This document shows positions 7,879 through 16,946 of a stretch of DNA of 43,948 nt, piece by piece. Every line of letters begins with the position of its first letter. The first letter of the stretch is position 1. Source of the DNA: Sedimentisphaerales bacterium (GTDB taxonomy: Bacteria > Planctomycetota > Phycisphaerae > Sedimentisphaerales > Anaerobacaceae); assembly GCA_016935195.1 (NCBI GenBank), contig JAFGRL010000076.1, positions 1 through 43,948 on the forward strand, written 5' to 3'. The notes beneath the pieces were generated by a model. The model did no database searches and had not been told where the DNA came from. It saw only the letters and a list, made by a program, of their open reading frames with translations. The translations under genes and the position numbers were made by a program.

Positions 7879-10305
7879 TTAATTGCTCAAGCCAATCCAG
7901 CTGCCGATAACAGGGGCGAACTTGACGATTACCCCGGCGAAGACGACACTGACCATGCTCATCAACTTTATAAGGATATTCAGGCTTGGGCCGGATGTAT
8001 CTTTGAACGGGTCGCCAACCGTATCGCCGACCACTGTGGCCTTGTGTGCATCGGAACCTTTTCCTCCGTGGGCACCTTTTTCAATGAACTTTTTTGCGTT
8101 GTCCCAGGCACCGCCGGCATTATTAAGAGTTACAGCAAGCACAAATCCGCAGGACAGGCCTCCGGCAAGCAGCCCCATAACGCCGGGGATGCCGAAGATT
8201 AAGCCAACCACTATCGGTACTAAAATGGCCAGAAGCGACGGCACTACCATTTCTCTCTGGGCACCTTTTGTGGAAATTGAAACACAGCGGGCATAATCCG
8301 GCACTGTGGAACCATCCATTATTCCCGGGATTTCCCTGAACTGTCTGCGCACTTCGTTGACCATATCACCGGCGGTTTTTCCGACAGCCTTCATTGTTAT
8401 TGCACAGAAGACAAACGCCATCATAGCACCGATGAAAAGCCCGCACAAAAGCTTTGGATTCATTATGCTAAGATCATATGCGGCTACAAAGTCTGTGATA
8501 GTTGCGGTGGTTACATTTACTGCACCTTCTATTTGGTGAGCGATTTGTCCTTTATAGAATGCCGTACTGCCAACTTTATACAAGCCATCGGGGCTATCTT
8601 CAGCGAGCCTGCCAATCCAGACTCGAACTGATTCGAGTAGAGCTGCCATAAGCGCCATAGCAGTCAGGGCAGCCGAGCCTATCGCAAAACCCTTCCCTGT
8701 TGCTGCAGTTGTGTTTCCAAGAGCGTCGAGAGCGTCCGTCTTTTTGCGTACTTCTTCCCCAAGTCCGCTCATTTCGGCATTGCCACCTGCATTATCGGCA
8801 ATTGGTCCGTAAGCATCAGTCGCAAGGGTAATGCCTAAAGTTGCAAGCATGCCCACAGCAGCGAAGCCAATGCCGTAAACACCCAAGGCTATATGGGTAA
8901 AACCACCGGCAAAGCCGAATGCGCTAATTATACATATCACGATAGTTATGACCGGCAGGGCGCATGAATACATTCCTGTTGCAAAGCCATTTATTATCGT
9001 CGTAGCGGCACCCATCTTTGCCTGCTCGGCAACTCCACGTGTGGGTGAGTATTCATCGGAGGTGTAGTACTCCGTAAACTGGCCGATAAGAACACCTGCA
9101 GCCAGGCCCGAAACAACCGAGCCGAAAATCCCCCAGCTAATCCAGCCTGTAGCTGCCATTATCGCCACTGCTACAACAATTAGTACAGAACTGCTTAACG
9201 TCCCTGTCAGAAGGGCACGCAGAAGATTCTTTTGCGATGCATCCTCTTTGCATCTAACAAGAAATATGCCAATTATAGACAGCAAAATTCCAATTCCAGC
9301 CACAAGTGTAGGTGCCAAAACAGCCTTTAAAGGGTCCATACCCTTTTCGGCGAGGACGTTGACAGCCAGAGCTGAGCCAAGTGAGGCAGTGGCAAGGATT
9401 GAGCCACAGTAGCTCTCGAAAAGATCAGCCCCCATACCAGCGACATCGCCGACATTATCCCCGACGTTGTCGGCGATTGTAGCGGGATTTCTTGGGTCAT
9501 CTTCGGGTATGCCGGCCTCAACCTTACCAACAAGATCAGCGCCGACGTCGGCAGCTTTTGTGTAGATGCCGCCGCCAACACGTGCAAACAATGCCTGGGT
9601 CGAAGCTCCCATGCCAAAGGTAACCATTGTAGTGGTAATTTCAGCGAGCTTATGAGCAGGATTCATTCCTTCGGGAACCAGAGTCAAACCAATAAAATCC
9701 AGGCCATTTTTCATATGCTCTGCAGTGTAAATCAGCTTATCAAGGATTAGATACCAGATTGTGATATTAAGCAGGCCGAAGCCGACAACAATCAGACCCA
9801 TAACAGCACCACTTCTAAAAGCGACCTGCAAGCCTCGGTTAAGACTTTGTCTGGCACCGTTGGCGGTCCTGGCTGAGGCATTTGTAGCTGTTTTCATGCC
9901 GAGAAAGCCGCACAGAGCGCTAAAGAAACCTGCGGTCAGGAACGCCACCGGCACAAAAGGATTTTGAACGCCGAAATAAGCCAGAAAAGCAAAAACACCA
10001 AAGAGAATCAGGAACACGAATGCCACGACCTTGTACTGGCTAAAGAGATAGGCGTATGCTCCCTGGCGCACATAGGAGGCGATAGAAATCATCTTTTCAT
10101 TGCCTTCCGGCTCACCCATTACTTTTTTATAAAAAATAAATGCTATGATTAATGCCAGCACGGACGCTGCAGGGGCAAGCCACCAGGCTGAAGGTATTTG
10201 CGTTGCACCGGCAGGGGCGGCTATGTTTGATGCATAACAGCTCGAGGCCATCGCCGACAAACAGATAAAAAATAAAACACCCTTTGTGATAATCTTCACT
10301 TTCAC
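7879..10305 (-). CDS. hppA: Membrane-bound ion-translocating pyrophosphatase
   Basis: The protein (808 residues, about 16 membrane helices) couples PPi hydrolysis to H+ and/or Na+ transport across a membrane. The signature runs from [16 protein letters not shown] through the acidic I-P-E-D-D-P-R-N-P and D-N-V-G-D-N-V-G-D motifs that bind Mg-PPi. The [10 protein letters not shown] segment has Ala where K+-independent enzymes have Lys, so it is predicted to be K+-dependent. The transported ion cannot be settled by eye. An extra hydrophobic N-terminal segment (about 8-25) ending at a possible signal cleavage precedes the first core helix. Two in-frame GTG codons compete as start: 10305, or 10299, which has the better SD spacing (AAGGAG, 8 nt). 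Confidence 0.97.
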   Translation of the reverse strand: MKVKIITKGVLFFICLSAMASSCYASNIAAPAGATQIPSAWWLAPAASVLALIIAFIFYKKVMGEPEGNEKMISIASYVRQGAYAYLFSQYKVVAFVFLILFGVFAFLAYFGVQNPFVPVAFLTAGFFSALCGFLGMKTATNASARTANGARQSLNRGLQVAFRSGAVMGLIVVGFGLLNITIWYLILDKLIYTAEHMKNGLDFIGLTLVPEGMNPAHKLAEITTTMVTFGMGASTQALFARVGGGIYTKAADVGADLVGKVEAGIPEDDPRNPATIADNVGDNVGDVAGMGADLFESYCGSILATASLGSALAVNVLAEKGMDPLKAVLAPTLVAGIGILLSIIGIFLVRCKEDASQKNLLRALLTGTLSSSVLIVVAVAIMAATGWISWGIFGSVVSGLAAGVLIGQFTEYYTSDEYSPTRGVAEQAKMGAATTIINGFATGMYSCALPVITIVICIISAFGFAGGFTHIALGVYGIGFAAVGMLATLGITLATDAYGPIADNAGGNAEMSGLGEEVRKKTDALDALGNTTAATGKGFAIGSAALTAMALMAALLESVRVWIGRLAEDSPDGLYKVGSTAFYKGQIAHQIEGAVNVTTATITDFVAAYDLSIMNPKLLCGLFIGAMMAFVFCAITMKAVGKTAGDMVNEVRRQFREIPGIMDGSTVPDYARCVSISTKGAQREMVVPSLLAILVPIVVGLIFGIPGVMGLLAGGLSCGFVLAVTLNNAGGAWDNAKKFIEKGAHGGKGSDAHKATVVGDTVGDPFKDTSGPSLNILIKLMSMVSVVFAGVIVKFAPVIGSWIGLSN

Positions 10306-10420
10306 ATCTCCTTGAAAATAAACAGCAATTATGGATTAATGGCACAATCGGAATCGGAAGCAGTTTAAGGTAAAGATTGAGTATTTCAAGTATTTTGTTA
10401 CATCCGGTTACTAAAAAAAG

Positions 10421-11383
10421 CTATATGCTAAACGCTAATAGATACAGAATGTATCCGAGATAGCTGCAAAGAAGCAGCGCTCCGCCGGGGCGGCCTATTA
10501 CGCCTTTTGCGGCGATGGCGACGACGGCAAAACCGGCACTTATCAAAACCATAACCCAGTAGTCAACTCCAGCCAATCTTGCCGACAGTGCAAATGGGCG
10601 AATAGAGCCTGCCACTCCGGTTACAAGCAGGGTATTAAAGATATTTGACCCTACAAGGGTGCCTATTGAAATATCCTGCTGACCCTTAAGAGAAGCTGCC
10701 ACGGAGGTGGCAAGTTCCGGCAGACTTGTGCCTATGGCGATAATTGTCAGGCCAATAACGGCGCAGCTTAGCCCCATCTTCTGGCCCAGGAAAACAGCAC
10801 CACGCACCGTCAAATCAGCCCCCAGAGCTAAGCCTGCCAATCCGATAGCGACAAACAATATGCTTTTTTTCGTATCCCGTATCTTATGTCTCGTGTCTGG
10901 CATCTTGTATTTCGCAAGTTGTTTTCTTTCTTTTCGTGCCAAATATACCGTCAGCAGTATCAACCCTGCAAAGACTGCCAACAGACCCAAGCCTTCGAGT
11001 CTGGCCAGATACAGATTATGCAGGACAGGCCACAGCAGAATCGCTACTATTAACATCACGGGTATCTGCTGTCGGAGTGTCTGTTTTTTAATGCTAACCG
11101 GCCGAATGAGGGCACATATGCCCCCGACAAGTGCAAGGTTGGCGATGTTGGAGCCATAGACATTGCCGATAGCGACATCGCCGGCATTTCGCAGCGCTGC
11201 AGCGATGCTCGCAGCCACTTCAGGGGCCGAGGTACCCATCGCAACTACGGTAAGGCCTATCACAAGGGGACTTACGCCAAGCCTGTTTGCCAGAGAAACC
11301 GCACCAGATACCAGCAAAGAGGCGCACTTGCCCAGCATCAAAAGGCCAACAGCGAGAAGTACGAGTGCTAAGAGCGTGTTCAT
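10421..11383 (-). CDS. Calcium/sodium antiporter, CaCA family (YrbG-like)
   Basis: This 320-residue inner-membrane protein has the two inverted alpha repeats of cation/Ca2+ exchangers. Alpha-1 contains V-V-A-M-G-T-S-A-P-E with G-N-V-Y-G-S-N-I-A-N, and alpha-2 contains I-I-A-I-G-T-S-L-P-E with G-T-L-V-G-S-N-I-F-N. The paired Glu and Asn/Ser residues coordinate the cation. The two halves are joined by a short basic loop (about 150-172). It lies about 115 nt downstream of... rather, upstream in transcription of hppA on the same strand, so both could share a transcript. The family exchanges Ca2+ for Na+ or H+; specificity cannot be read here. Confidence 0.95.
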   Translation of the reverse strand: MNTLLALVLLAVGLLMLGKCASLLVSGAVSLANRLGVSPLVIGLTVVAMGTSAPEVAASIAAALRNAGDVAIGNVYGSNIANLALVGGICALIRPVSIKKQTLRQQIPVMLIVAILLWPVLHNLYLARLEGLGLLAVFAGLILLTVYLARKERKQLAKYKMPDTRHKIRDTKKSILFVAIGLAGLALGADLTVRGAVFLGQKMGLSCAVIGLTIIAIGTSLPELATSVAASLKGQQDISIGTLVGSNIFNTLLVTGVAGSIRPFALSARLAGVDYWVMVLISAGFAVVAIAAKGVIGRPGGALLLCSYLGYILYLLAFSI

Positions 11384-11519
11384 AATAGGTTCGCTTCAGA
11401 ACTATCCAAGTGACAGTTTATCAGAACGTTGACAAGCAAGTTACTCAATCGCCGGATATAGTTCAAGTAAATATCGATTTATAGCTCAACATAATTATTT
11501 AAGTTTAGAAGTTACAAAC

Positions 11520-11547
11520 TTGACGGTATTTGATGTTTTTGTATAAT
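11520..11547 (+). promoter_or_regulatory. Sigma70-type promoter for the porin gene
   Basis: TTGACG and a perfect TATAAT are separated by 16 bp. Transcription would begin near 11554, giving a leader of about 65 nt before the ATG at 11619. Confidence 0.65.
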
Positions 11548-11618
11548 GTCCGTCCCTATTTATAAAGTCGATGCTGGCAGGTTTTAAAATTGGATTTTTA
11601 TTTGAAAGGTAATGAGCG

Positions 11619-13001
11619 ATGAAGAAGATGGCAATTGCATTTAGTGTTGTATTATTGTTGGTAGAGGCGCAATGTCTCTGTAAAGCAGATGAAAAATCGG
11701 ATTTGGCCAAAGACAATGCCGAACTGCGCAAAAGGGTAGAAAATCTTGAAAAAGAATTATCTGAGTTGAAAAGAATCGTCACACAGCAAGGCGAACAGCT
11801 AAAAACATCCGAGGCAAAGCCCGAAACTTCCGCTGGCTGGAAGCCTCAAAAGGGTGATATAGAAAAAATCAGTAAGATGATTCAAAGCCAGGAGCAGAAA
11901 AAACCGTTGTGGTCAGACCTTGATATTCAGCTTTACGGCTATCTCAAACTTGATGCAGCATACGATACGTCTCGTATTAACAATGGCAATTATGCAAAGT
12001 GGGTAGAATCCGAAAGTGCCAACAAAGACGATAACCAGTTTAATATGACAGCCAACCAGAGCCGAATTGGTTTACGAATAAACGGGCCCGAAGATGGCGG
12101 AATTAAAACAAGCGGGTGTGTTGAGGTCGACTTCTATGGCGGCGGAGCAGAGAATAAGTCTAACATTATGATGCGGCACGCCTATATGAAAATTGACTGG
12201 CCGGAAGACAATTTTAACATAATTGCAGGTCAAACTTCTGACGTAATATCGCCTTTGTACCCGAGTACGCTCAACTATTCGGTCGGATGGTGGGCAGGTA
12301 ATATTGGCTATCGACGTGCACAAATAAGGCTGACAAAAGGTTTGAAACTTTCCAACGATATTGATCTTAAGATTGAAGCTGCGGTGGCAAGAACTATTGG
12401 CAGGGATACTACATTGGTTCCGGCTTCCGAGTCGGGCGAAGATGCAGGCTTTCCTGGCATTCAGGGTCGGACGAGTCTGATTTTTCCGCTGCTTTCGTAT
12501 AAGCCGACCACGCTTGGTTTTTCAGGACATTGGGCCAAGGAAGAGTACGACACTTCGCTTAGCGGCAGTGACAAGCACTTTGATAGCTGGTCGTTGAACC
12601 TGGATTTGACTCAGCCAATCAGCAAATGGCTTACCCTAAAGGGCGAGCTGTTCACCGGCGAAAACCTCAGTGCATATTTGGGTGGCATTGGCCAGGGAGT
12701 AAATATCGCAAGATTGAAGGAAATCGGCAGCCGAGGCGGCTGGATGGCTGCAGCCCTTGGCCCCTGGGACAAATGGGCCTTTAATCTCGGTGTCAGTATT
12801 GATGACGTGGATGATGACGATTTGAGTAGCATCAGCGGTGATAAAAGAGAATACAATCGCTCAGTATTCGGCAACGCAATATACACAATCAATAAAAATA
12901 CACGAATCGGCCTGGAGCTTTCCCAGTGGCATACAGATTATCAATCGCAGCGCGACTCCGACAGCATACGCGCACAGACGTCTTTCATCTATAAATTCTA
13001 A
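11619..13001 (+). CDS. Outer-membrane porin, DcaP-like
   Basis: The protein has 460 residues with a Sec signal (about 1-23). It then has an N-terminal coiled coil (about 27-60, heptads of E-L-R-K-R-V-E-N-L-E-K-E-L), a linker, and a barrel that starts at L-Y-G-Y-L-K-L-D-A-A-Y-D. It ends in a C-terminal Phe (S-F-I-Y-K-F), the usual BAM recognition residue. The coiled-coil-plus-barrel plan and the internal S-R-I-G-L-R-I-N-G-P motif match DcaP-like trimeric porins, which take up small, often dicarboxylic, substrates. Substrate here is unknown. It is monocistronic, with its own promoter, and is followed by a repeat. Confidence 0.85.
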   Translation: MKKMAIAFSVVLLLVEAQCLCKADEKSDLAKDNAELRKRVENLEKELSELKRIVTQQGEQLKTSEAKPETSAGWKPQKGDIEKISKMIQSQEQKKPLWSDLDIQLYGYLKLDAAYDTSRINNGNYAKWVESESANKDDNQFNMTANQSRIGLRINGPEDGGIKTSGCVEVDFYGGGAENKSNIMMRHAYMKIDWPEDNFNIIAGQTSDVISPLYPSTLNYSVGWWAGNIGYRRAQIRLTKGLKLSNDIDLKIEAAVARTIGRDTTLVPASESGEDAGFPGIQGRTSLIFPLLSYKPTTLGFSGHWAKEEYDTSLSGSDKHFDSWSLNLDLTQPISKWLTLKGELFTGENLSAYLGGIGQGVNIARLKEIGSRGGWMAAALGPWDKWAFNLGVSIDDVDDDDLSSISGDKREYNRSVFGNAIYTINKNTRIGLELSQWHTDYQSQRDSDSIRAQTSFIYKF

Positions 13002-13054
13002 TTGATTTAGTCAGAGCTAACAGATAGTGCTCTGTCGTTCATGATTTGATGAGT

Positions 13055-13150
13055 TGTCATTGCGAGGAGTTTACGACGAAGCAATCTCTACTTATCAACC
13101 GTTGAGATTGCCGCGCCCTGCATCATACGGTACAGGGCTCGCAATGATTT
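13055..13150 (+). repeat. Dispersed palindromic repeat, copy 2 (most complete)
   Basis: The ends form a perfect 10-bp inverted repeat: TCATTGCGAG at 13057-13066 and CTCGCAATGA at 13138-13147. A second nested pair is GCAATCTC (13081-13088) with GAGATTGC (13104-13111). It shares its left half with copy 1 (241-319) and its right half with copy 3 (19606-19643). It can fold into a long stem-loop. Confidence 0.85.
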
Positions 13151-13230
13151 TATGAAAGCGTGTCTCCCTTTGCGGATATAATATCTGAGAAAAAAGAATT
13201 AATCACAGAAAAGTATCAATAAAGCAGCCT

Positions 13231-13413
13231 CTCGCCGGTGGGCCAGCAGGAGCTGATGTAGCACTTGAGACGGTCGGCAACTGCTACTGGATAGTAGATG
13301 AAATAGGTGACATATCCAGGTTTGTGACACCTGCCAAACTTGCAAGTTATTCCGGTACGGTTTGGCGAGTTCACAGCAGCGGTCTAAGCGCAATAGATGT
13401 CATAAGCTCTTGA
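13231..13413 (+). pseudogene. Remnant of an IS110-family transposase
   Basis: A plus-strand open frame without a start codon reads A-D-V-A-L-E-T-V-G-N-C-Y-W-I-V-D-E-I followed by V-T-P-A-K-L-A-S-Y. This matches the region around the second acidic residue (Glu) of the DEDD catalytic domain of IS110-type transposases, usually A-x-E-x-T/V-G-N-x-Y-W. The rest of the domain and the C-terminal serine-containing domain are missing. The call rests on about 45 residues and is tentative. Confidence 0.45.
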
Positions 13414-13525
13414 AGCTCGCTGAATGAATGCGACAGATTGCCGGAAGAAACTCATGCCGCTTTTGACGGCGAAGAGATGACTTGGGTGAAAACCATAATA
13501 ATATAAATGTTAGGTGGATATGGAT

Positions 13526-13585
13526 AACAATTTTTCTTTTCTCCGCCCCACTTTGGGGTGAGGGCGAAAAAGAAGAAAAATTGTT
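13526..13585. repeat. Long perfect-armed inverted repeat
   Basis: Perfect 13-bp arms, AACAATTTTTCTT (13526-13538) and its complement (13573-13585), flank a GC-rich interior that itself contains CCCCACTTTGGGG-type pairing. It could form an extended hairpin in DNA or RNA. It may be a miniature element or a terminator-like structure. Confidence 0.7.
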
Positions 13586-13831
13586 GAGGAATAATTATGT
13601 TGTGTACTTGACAGACAACACGCTTTCAGAGATTACAAACTGGGTTTTGCGTAGAGCCTCTTAAAACATTTACAGAAAATGATGAACGTTTTGAATGTCC
13701 GGTGCAGTAGTAAGGTATCACTATACGGGGGAATGATTGGGGGTTATAATGGCAGTGGATGGTGCATCGGGTGCAGGCAAGAGAATTAATAGGCAGAGAA
13801 AGACGGTTTTGGAACAGGAAAGGAGAGACGA

Positions 13832-14344
13832 ATGAATTGTCCAGTTTGTAATGGCGTTATGACAGAGAAAAATTTCGGGGGCGTTACGGTGAATATTTGT
13901 GAGGATGGATGTAAAGGAATATGGTTTGACTGGATGGAGCTAAGCAAGCTCGATGAAGAAAATGAGGGTTTTGGAGGGGCATTGATGGCGGCAATGAACC
14001 ATCCTCGAGTTAATGATGAAAATCGCGAGCCGTTAGGATGCCCGAAATGTGGTCTTGTGATGTATACTCACAAGTACAAATCGTCGACGGAGGTAAATGT
14101 AGATGAGTGTTGTCAGTGCGGTGGATTCTTTCTTGATTCGGGTGAGCTTAGAGTTATTAAAGAAAGTTTTATGACAGAACATGAGCGGGATCAGTATATC
14201 CAGGAATTGCTTACGGAAATACCTGGATATAAGGAACTTGAGAAAAAGCTGGAGAGACAGAAAGCAAAAGCAGCTTACAATATGACAAAGCACTTCAGAT
14301 TGAGTTATTACATGAACCGCAAAAAAAAGCAGCTCGACAAATGA
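13832..14344 (+). CDS. Double zf-TFIIB-type zinc-ribbon protein
   Basis: The protein has 170 residues. It carries two copies of the short zinc-ribbon seen in zf-TFIIB/COG3809 proteins: C3-x2-C6 with C23 and C27, followed by G-I-W-F-D-W-M-E-L, and C70-x2-C73 with C93/C96, followed by G-G-F-F-L-D-S-G-E-L. The C-terminal 50 residues form a basic helix (K-E-L-E-K-K-L-E-R-Q-K-A-K). No signal or membrane segment is seen. The family's function is not established; it probably binds zinc and possibly nucleic acid or protein. A strong SD precedes the ATG. The next gene overlaps or abuts its stop codon, indicating translational coupling. Confidence 0.85.
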   Translation: MNCPVCNGVMTEKNFGGVTVNICEDGCKGIWFDWMELSKLDEENEGFGGALMAAMNHPRVNDENREPLGCPKCGLVMYTHKYKSSTEVNVDECCQCGGFFLDSGELRVIKESFMTEHERDQYIQELLTEIPGYKELEKKLERQKAKAAYNMTKHFRLSYYMNRKKKQLDK

Positions 14345-14345
14345 G

Positions 14346-14831
14346 TTGGGTATTGTGCAAGGGATAAAGAAAACGAATGAAAAGGTGTTAAAGGTGGTTG
14401 ATGAAGGGTCGGGCAAGGCTGGCGGGTTTGGCCTGCTGCAATTTTATTATATATTGACGCCGTTGTTTCTGATTACGGAACTGATTTGGGGGGTAAAAGT
14501 TCGTGTGCCATTGATTCTGGCAAGTGCTGAACTGAGGTATGGTTATTATGGAGTTTGCTTTGTCTGCGGAGTGTTATGTTATTTTCGACCGAAGTTGACG
14601 CCTGTGGTGGCGATTTATGAAAGCACAATCAATATAGCACTTTTGTGCAGTGGGTTTTATTTGACAGTTGTAAATACAGGATTCGATTTTGCAGAAGGTA
14701 CAATAGACAAGGTTCCTGAGGCGTTGACTTATAAAGGGATATTGGGATTTGTTTTGGCGCTGGTGGTATGGACGATTGCTTTCAAGCGAGGTGAGTGGCT
14801 TTTGTTCAAAGGTAAAGATAACTTAGAGTAA
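14346..14831 (+). CDS. Small integral membrane protein, unknown function
   Basis: This 161-residue protein has four predicted membrane helices (about 30-48, 67-82, 88-110 and 130-148) and an N-terminal cytoplasmic stretch. It is not recognised as any named family. The TTG at 14346 is the first in-frame start, immediately after the zinc-ribbon stop; a GTG three codons later is possible. Tight coupling to the zinc-ribbon gene suggests the two products work together, perhaps with the zinc-ribbon protein docking on it. Confidence 0.75.
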   Translation: MGIVQGIKKTNEKVLKVVDEGSGKAGGFGLLQFYYILTPLFLITELIWGVKVRVPLILASAELRYGYYGVCFVCGVLCYFRPKLTPVVAIYESTINIALLCSGFYLTVVNTGFDFAEGTIDKVPEALTYKGILGFVLALVVWTIAFKRGEWLLFKGKDNLE

Positions 14832-14875
14832 TGTTGCAGGTTAGATGGTTGTTCGGGGGCTTCGGCTCGGAAGGA

Positions 14876-16630
14876 TCAGGGTTGTTGCAGATAGTTTAAG
14901 GTTTTTTCAATAATTTTAGCGGCGACCGGCGAGGCTACGGCACCGCCTGTATAGCCTTTTCCGAGTTTTCTGTTCGGCCTGCAAATAGAGACCAGAACGA
15001 CAATCCGAGGATCTTCAGCAGGTGCACCTGCCACGAAAGAAGCAATGTAATCATTCTCTGAGTAACCTTTCTGTTTCTTTTTAGCCATTTGTGCGGTGCC
15101 GGTCTTGCCGAAAACCTGCCATTTATCGAGCCTGGCTCGCCAGCCCGTTCCGCCATTTTTCTTTTCGTTTACTACGCCGACCAAAGCATCCGTGACAATC
15201 CAATCAGCAACCTCCGGCCTGACTACAAAGCCGATTGGAGGTGCAGGTCTTTTGAGCTGAGTAACTTTGCCTTCACTGTCGACCATTGCCTTAACTAAGT
15301 AGGGACGAACATACCGGCCTCGGTTAGCAAGGATGCAAAAGGCTCGAACCAGTTCAATTGCCGTTACAGAGACTTCCTGGCCGAAAGGTATCCTCGTAAC
15401 GCTGTAGCCTGTCCATTGATTAACAGGCCGGAGCAGCCCAGAGACTTCTCCGGGCAAATCGATGCCGGTTTTCTTGCCGAGGCCAAAAAGTGTCAGACCT
15501 CTGTACAAATTTTTCCTGCCGAGTTTCTGGCCGATTTTGGCCATCCCGATGTTGCTGGATTTAATGAGGATTTCCCTAAGTTTTAAGTTGCCGTATTTGT
15601 GATATCTGTATTCTTTTATATGTCCGAAGCCCTTACCCAAGTAGTGGCCGTTCTCACAAAATATCGTTTCGTTTGTTTTAACGACGCCGGCCTCAAGGGC
15701 AATTGCCATTGCGATTGGCTTTAAAATGCTGCCAGGCTCGAACTGGTCTGTGATCACACGGTTTCGAAAAGAGTTAGGCTCGGCTGAGCTGATGTTGTTC
15801 GGGTTGAAATCCGGAAGAGAAACCATAGCTAATATGGCGCCGGTTTTGGGCTCTACCACAATCGCCAAAGCTGATTTGGCCTCATATTCTTGATATTGTT
15901 TGAGCAGCTCAGCCCTTGCAAACTGCTGTATAGTTGAGTCCAGCGTCAGGATAATTCCCATTCCATCGTGCGGTGAACCTTCTTGTTGTTTTAGGCGAAT
16001 TGGTCGGCGGTAGGGGCGAGCATCAGCGAAAAAGATATTTACTCCTGGCGAGCCTCGAAGCTGCTTGTCGTACCGCAGCTCAATGCCGCTTAGTCCCTCG
16101 TTGTCGGTGCCTGTGAAACCGACAGTGTTGGCTGCCAGAGGACCCACCGGGTAATGTCTTTGCCAGCTTGAGTGTACGCCGATACCGTGAATTTTGCAGG
16201 CGGCGCTGCACTGGTTTGTATCAGGAGTCTCTTTGATTTTCACATAACCCGGATTTTTACTCTGCTCGATGAGCTTGTAAATATGCCGGCTGTCCATCCG
16301 GAGGATAGATGCAAGTTCAGTGGCGACTTTTTTAATATTCTTTATAGCTCTTGGTTCGGCAAATACTGTTTGGATTTTGTTACTTGCGGCGATGATTCTT
16401 CCCCGGCAATCGAGTATTACGCCGCGTTGAGGTCTTTGAGGGATGAGCATTTGCTGTTGACGTCCGGATGCTAAAACATAATATGGGCCCTTTAGAAACT
16501 GAATATAAAAACATCTGCCGACTAATAACAAAAGGACAAAAATTACAGACAAAGCGAATATAAGTATGCTTCGTTTGTTTTCTTCTCGAGAATAGAATTG
16601 TTCAGCTTCACGAGGGTTTGTATCTTCCAT
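14876..16630 (-). CDS. ftsI: Class B penicillin-binding protein (FtsI/PBP3-like transpeptidase)
   Basis: The protein has 584 residues. An N-terminal membrane anchor (about 20-44) is followed by the PBP dimerisation domain (V-I-L-D-C-R-G-R at about 71-78) and the transpeptidase domain. The catalytic motifs are all present: S301-I-L-K304, S358-S-N360 and K509-T-G-T512. No PASTA domain follows. It cross-links peptidoglycan; its position at the end of the mraZ-rsmH-FtsL-like cluster points to the septal enzyme FtsI, although spoVD-like proteins share this place. Its presence argues that this lineage makes peptidoglycan. It converges with the membrane-protein gene ending at 14831. Confidence 0.93.
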   Translation of the reverse strand: MEDTNPREAEQFYSREENKRSILIFALSVIFVLLLLVGRCFYIQFLKGPYYVLASGRQQQMLIPQRPQRGVILDCRGRIIAASNKIQTVFAEPRAIKNIKKVATELASILRMDSRHIYKLIEQSKNPGYVKIKETPDTNQCSAACKIHGIGVHSSWQRHYPVGPLAANTVGFTGTDNEGLSGIELRYDKQLRGSPGVNIFFADARPYRRPIRLKQQEGSPHDGMGIILTLDSTIQQFARAELLKQYQEYEAKSALAIVVEPKTGAILAMVSLPDFNPNNISSAEPNSFRNRVITDQFEPGSILKPIAMAIALEAGVVKTNETIFCENGHYLGKGFGHIKEYRYHKYGNLKLREILIKSSNIGMAKIGQKLGRKNLYRGLTLFGLGKKTGIDLPGEVSGLLRPVNQWTGYSVTRIPFGQEVSVTAIELVRAFCILANRGRYVRPYLVKAMVDSEGKVTQLKRPAPPIGFVVRPEVADWIVTDALVGVVNEKKNGGTGWRARLDKWQVFGKTGTAQMAKKKQKGYSENDYIASFVAGAPAEDPRIVVLVSICRPNRKLGKGYTGGAVASPVAAKIIEKTLNYLQQP

Positions 16631-16669
16631 CTTGAAGGATTTCGCTTATTAGTATTTAAGGGCAATTTG

Positions 16670-16885
16670 TCAGTAATTAAGCTGCCTGGAGACAGCAGCA
16701 GGATTTATCAAATTTTCAAGTAAAAGCTGCTTATGCCAAAGCTGTTGCTTTAATCGGCTTTGCTGTATTTTTATTTTGCACAATTCATAACAAGCGCGGT
16801 CGCCGGCAGTGCGCAAAGAAACTGTGAGAACCGAAAGTGCAGTCAGACAAAAGACAGCAAAAAGGAAACGGCCGTGAAAGCTCAT
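16670..16885 (-). CDS. FtsL-like small bitopic protein
   Basis: The product has 71 residues: a short cytoplasmic start, one membrane helix (about 8-25) and a periplasmic helical stretch rich in Gln/Leu (K-I-Q-Q-S-R-L-K-Q-Q-L). This size, topology and location between rsmH and ftsI are the hallmarks of FtsL, a divisome scaffold whose sequence is poorly conserved. The assignment rests mainly on position and topology. The start lacks a clear SD. Confidence 0.6.
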   Translation of the reverse strand: MSFHGRFLFAVFCLTALSVLTVSLRTAGDRACYELCKIKIQQSRLKQQLWHKQLLLENLINPAAVSRQLNY

Positions 16886-16946
16886 GATTTTTAAATAAGA
16901 AAATTTAGGTCAATATGCCTGTTTACAATCTGCAAAGAAACTATAA

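Larger units (their letters stand above)
13002..13831. other. Long gene-poor region with mobile-element debris
   Basis: This 830-bp gap lies between the porin and the zinc-ribbon gene. It holds the dispersed repeat (13055-13150), an apparent IS110-type transposase remnant (13231-13413) and a long inverted repeat (13526-13585). A 60-residue open frame at 13482-13664 overlaps the inverted repeat and is not credible as a gene. The last 150 bp before 13832 contain nothing recognisable apart from an AGGAAAGGAGAG-type ribosome-binding stretch. Confidence 0.6.

Noticed and set aside
13013-13035. Stem CAGAGC/GCTCTG after the porin stop as a terminator
   Set aside because: The stem is only 6 bp with an 11-nt loop and no following T-run.
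13482-13664. Plus-strand 60-residue open frame
   Set aside because: It crosses the long inverted repeat and has no SD or recognisable sequence.
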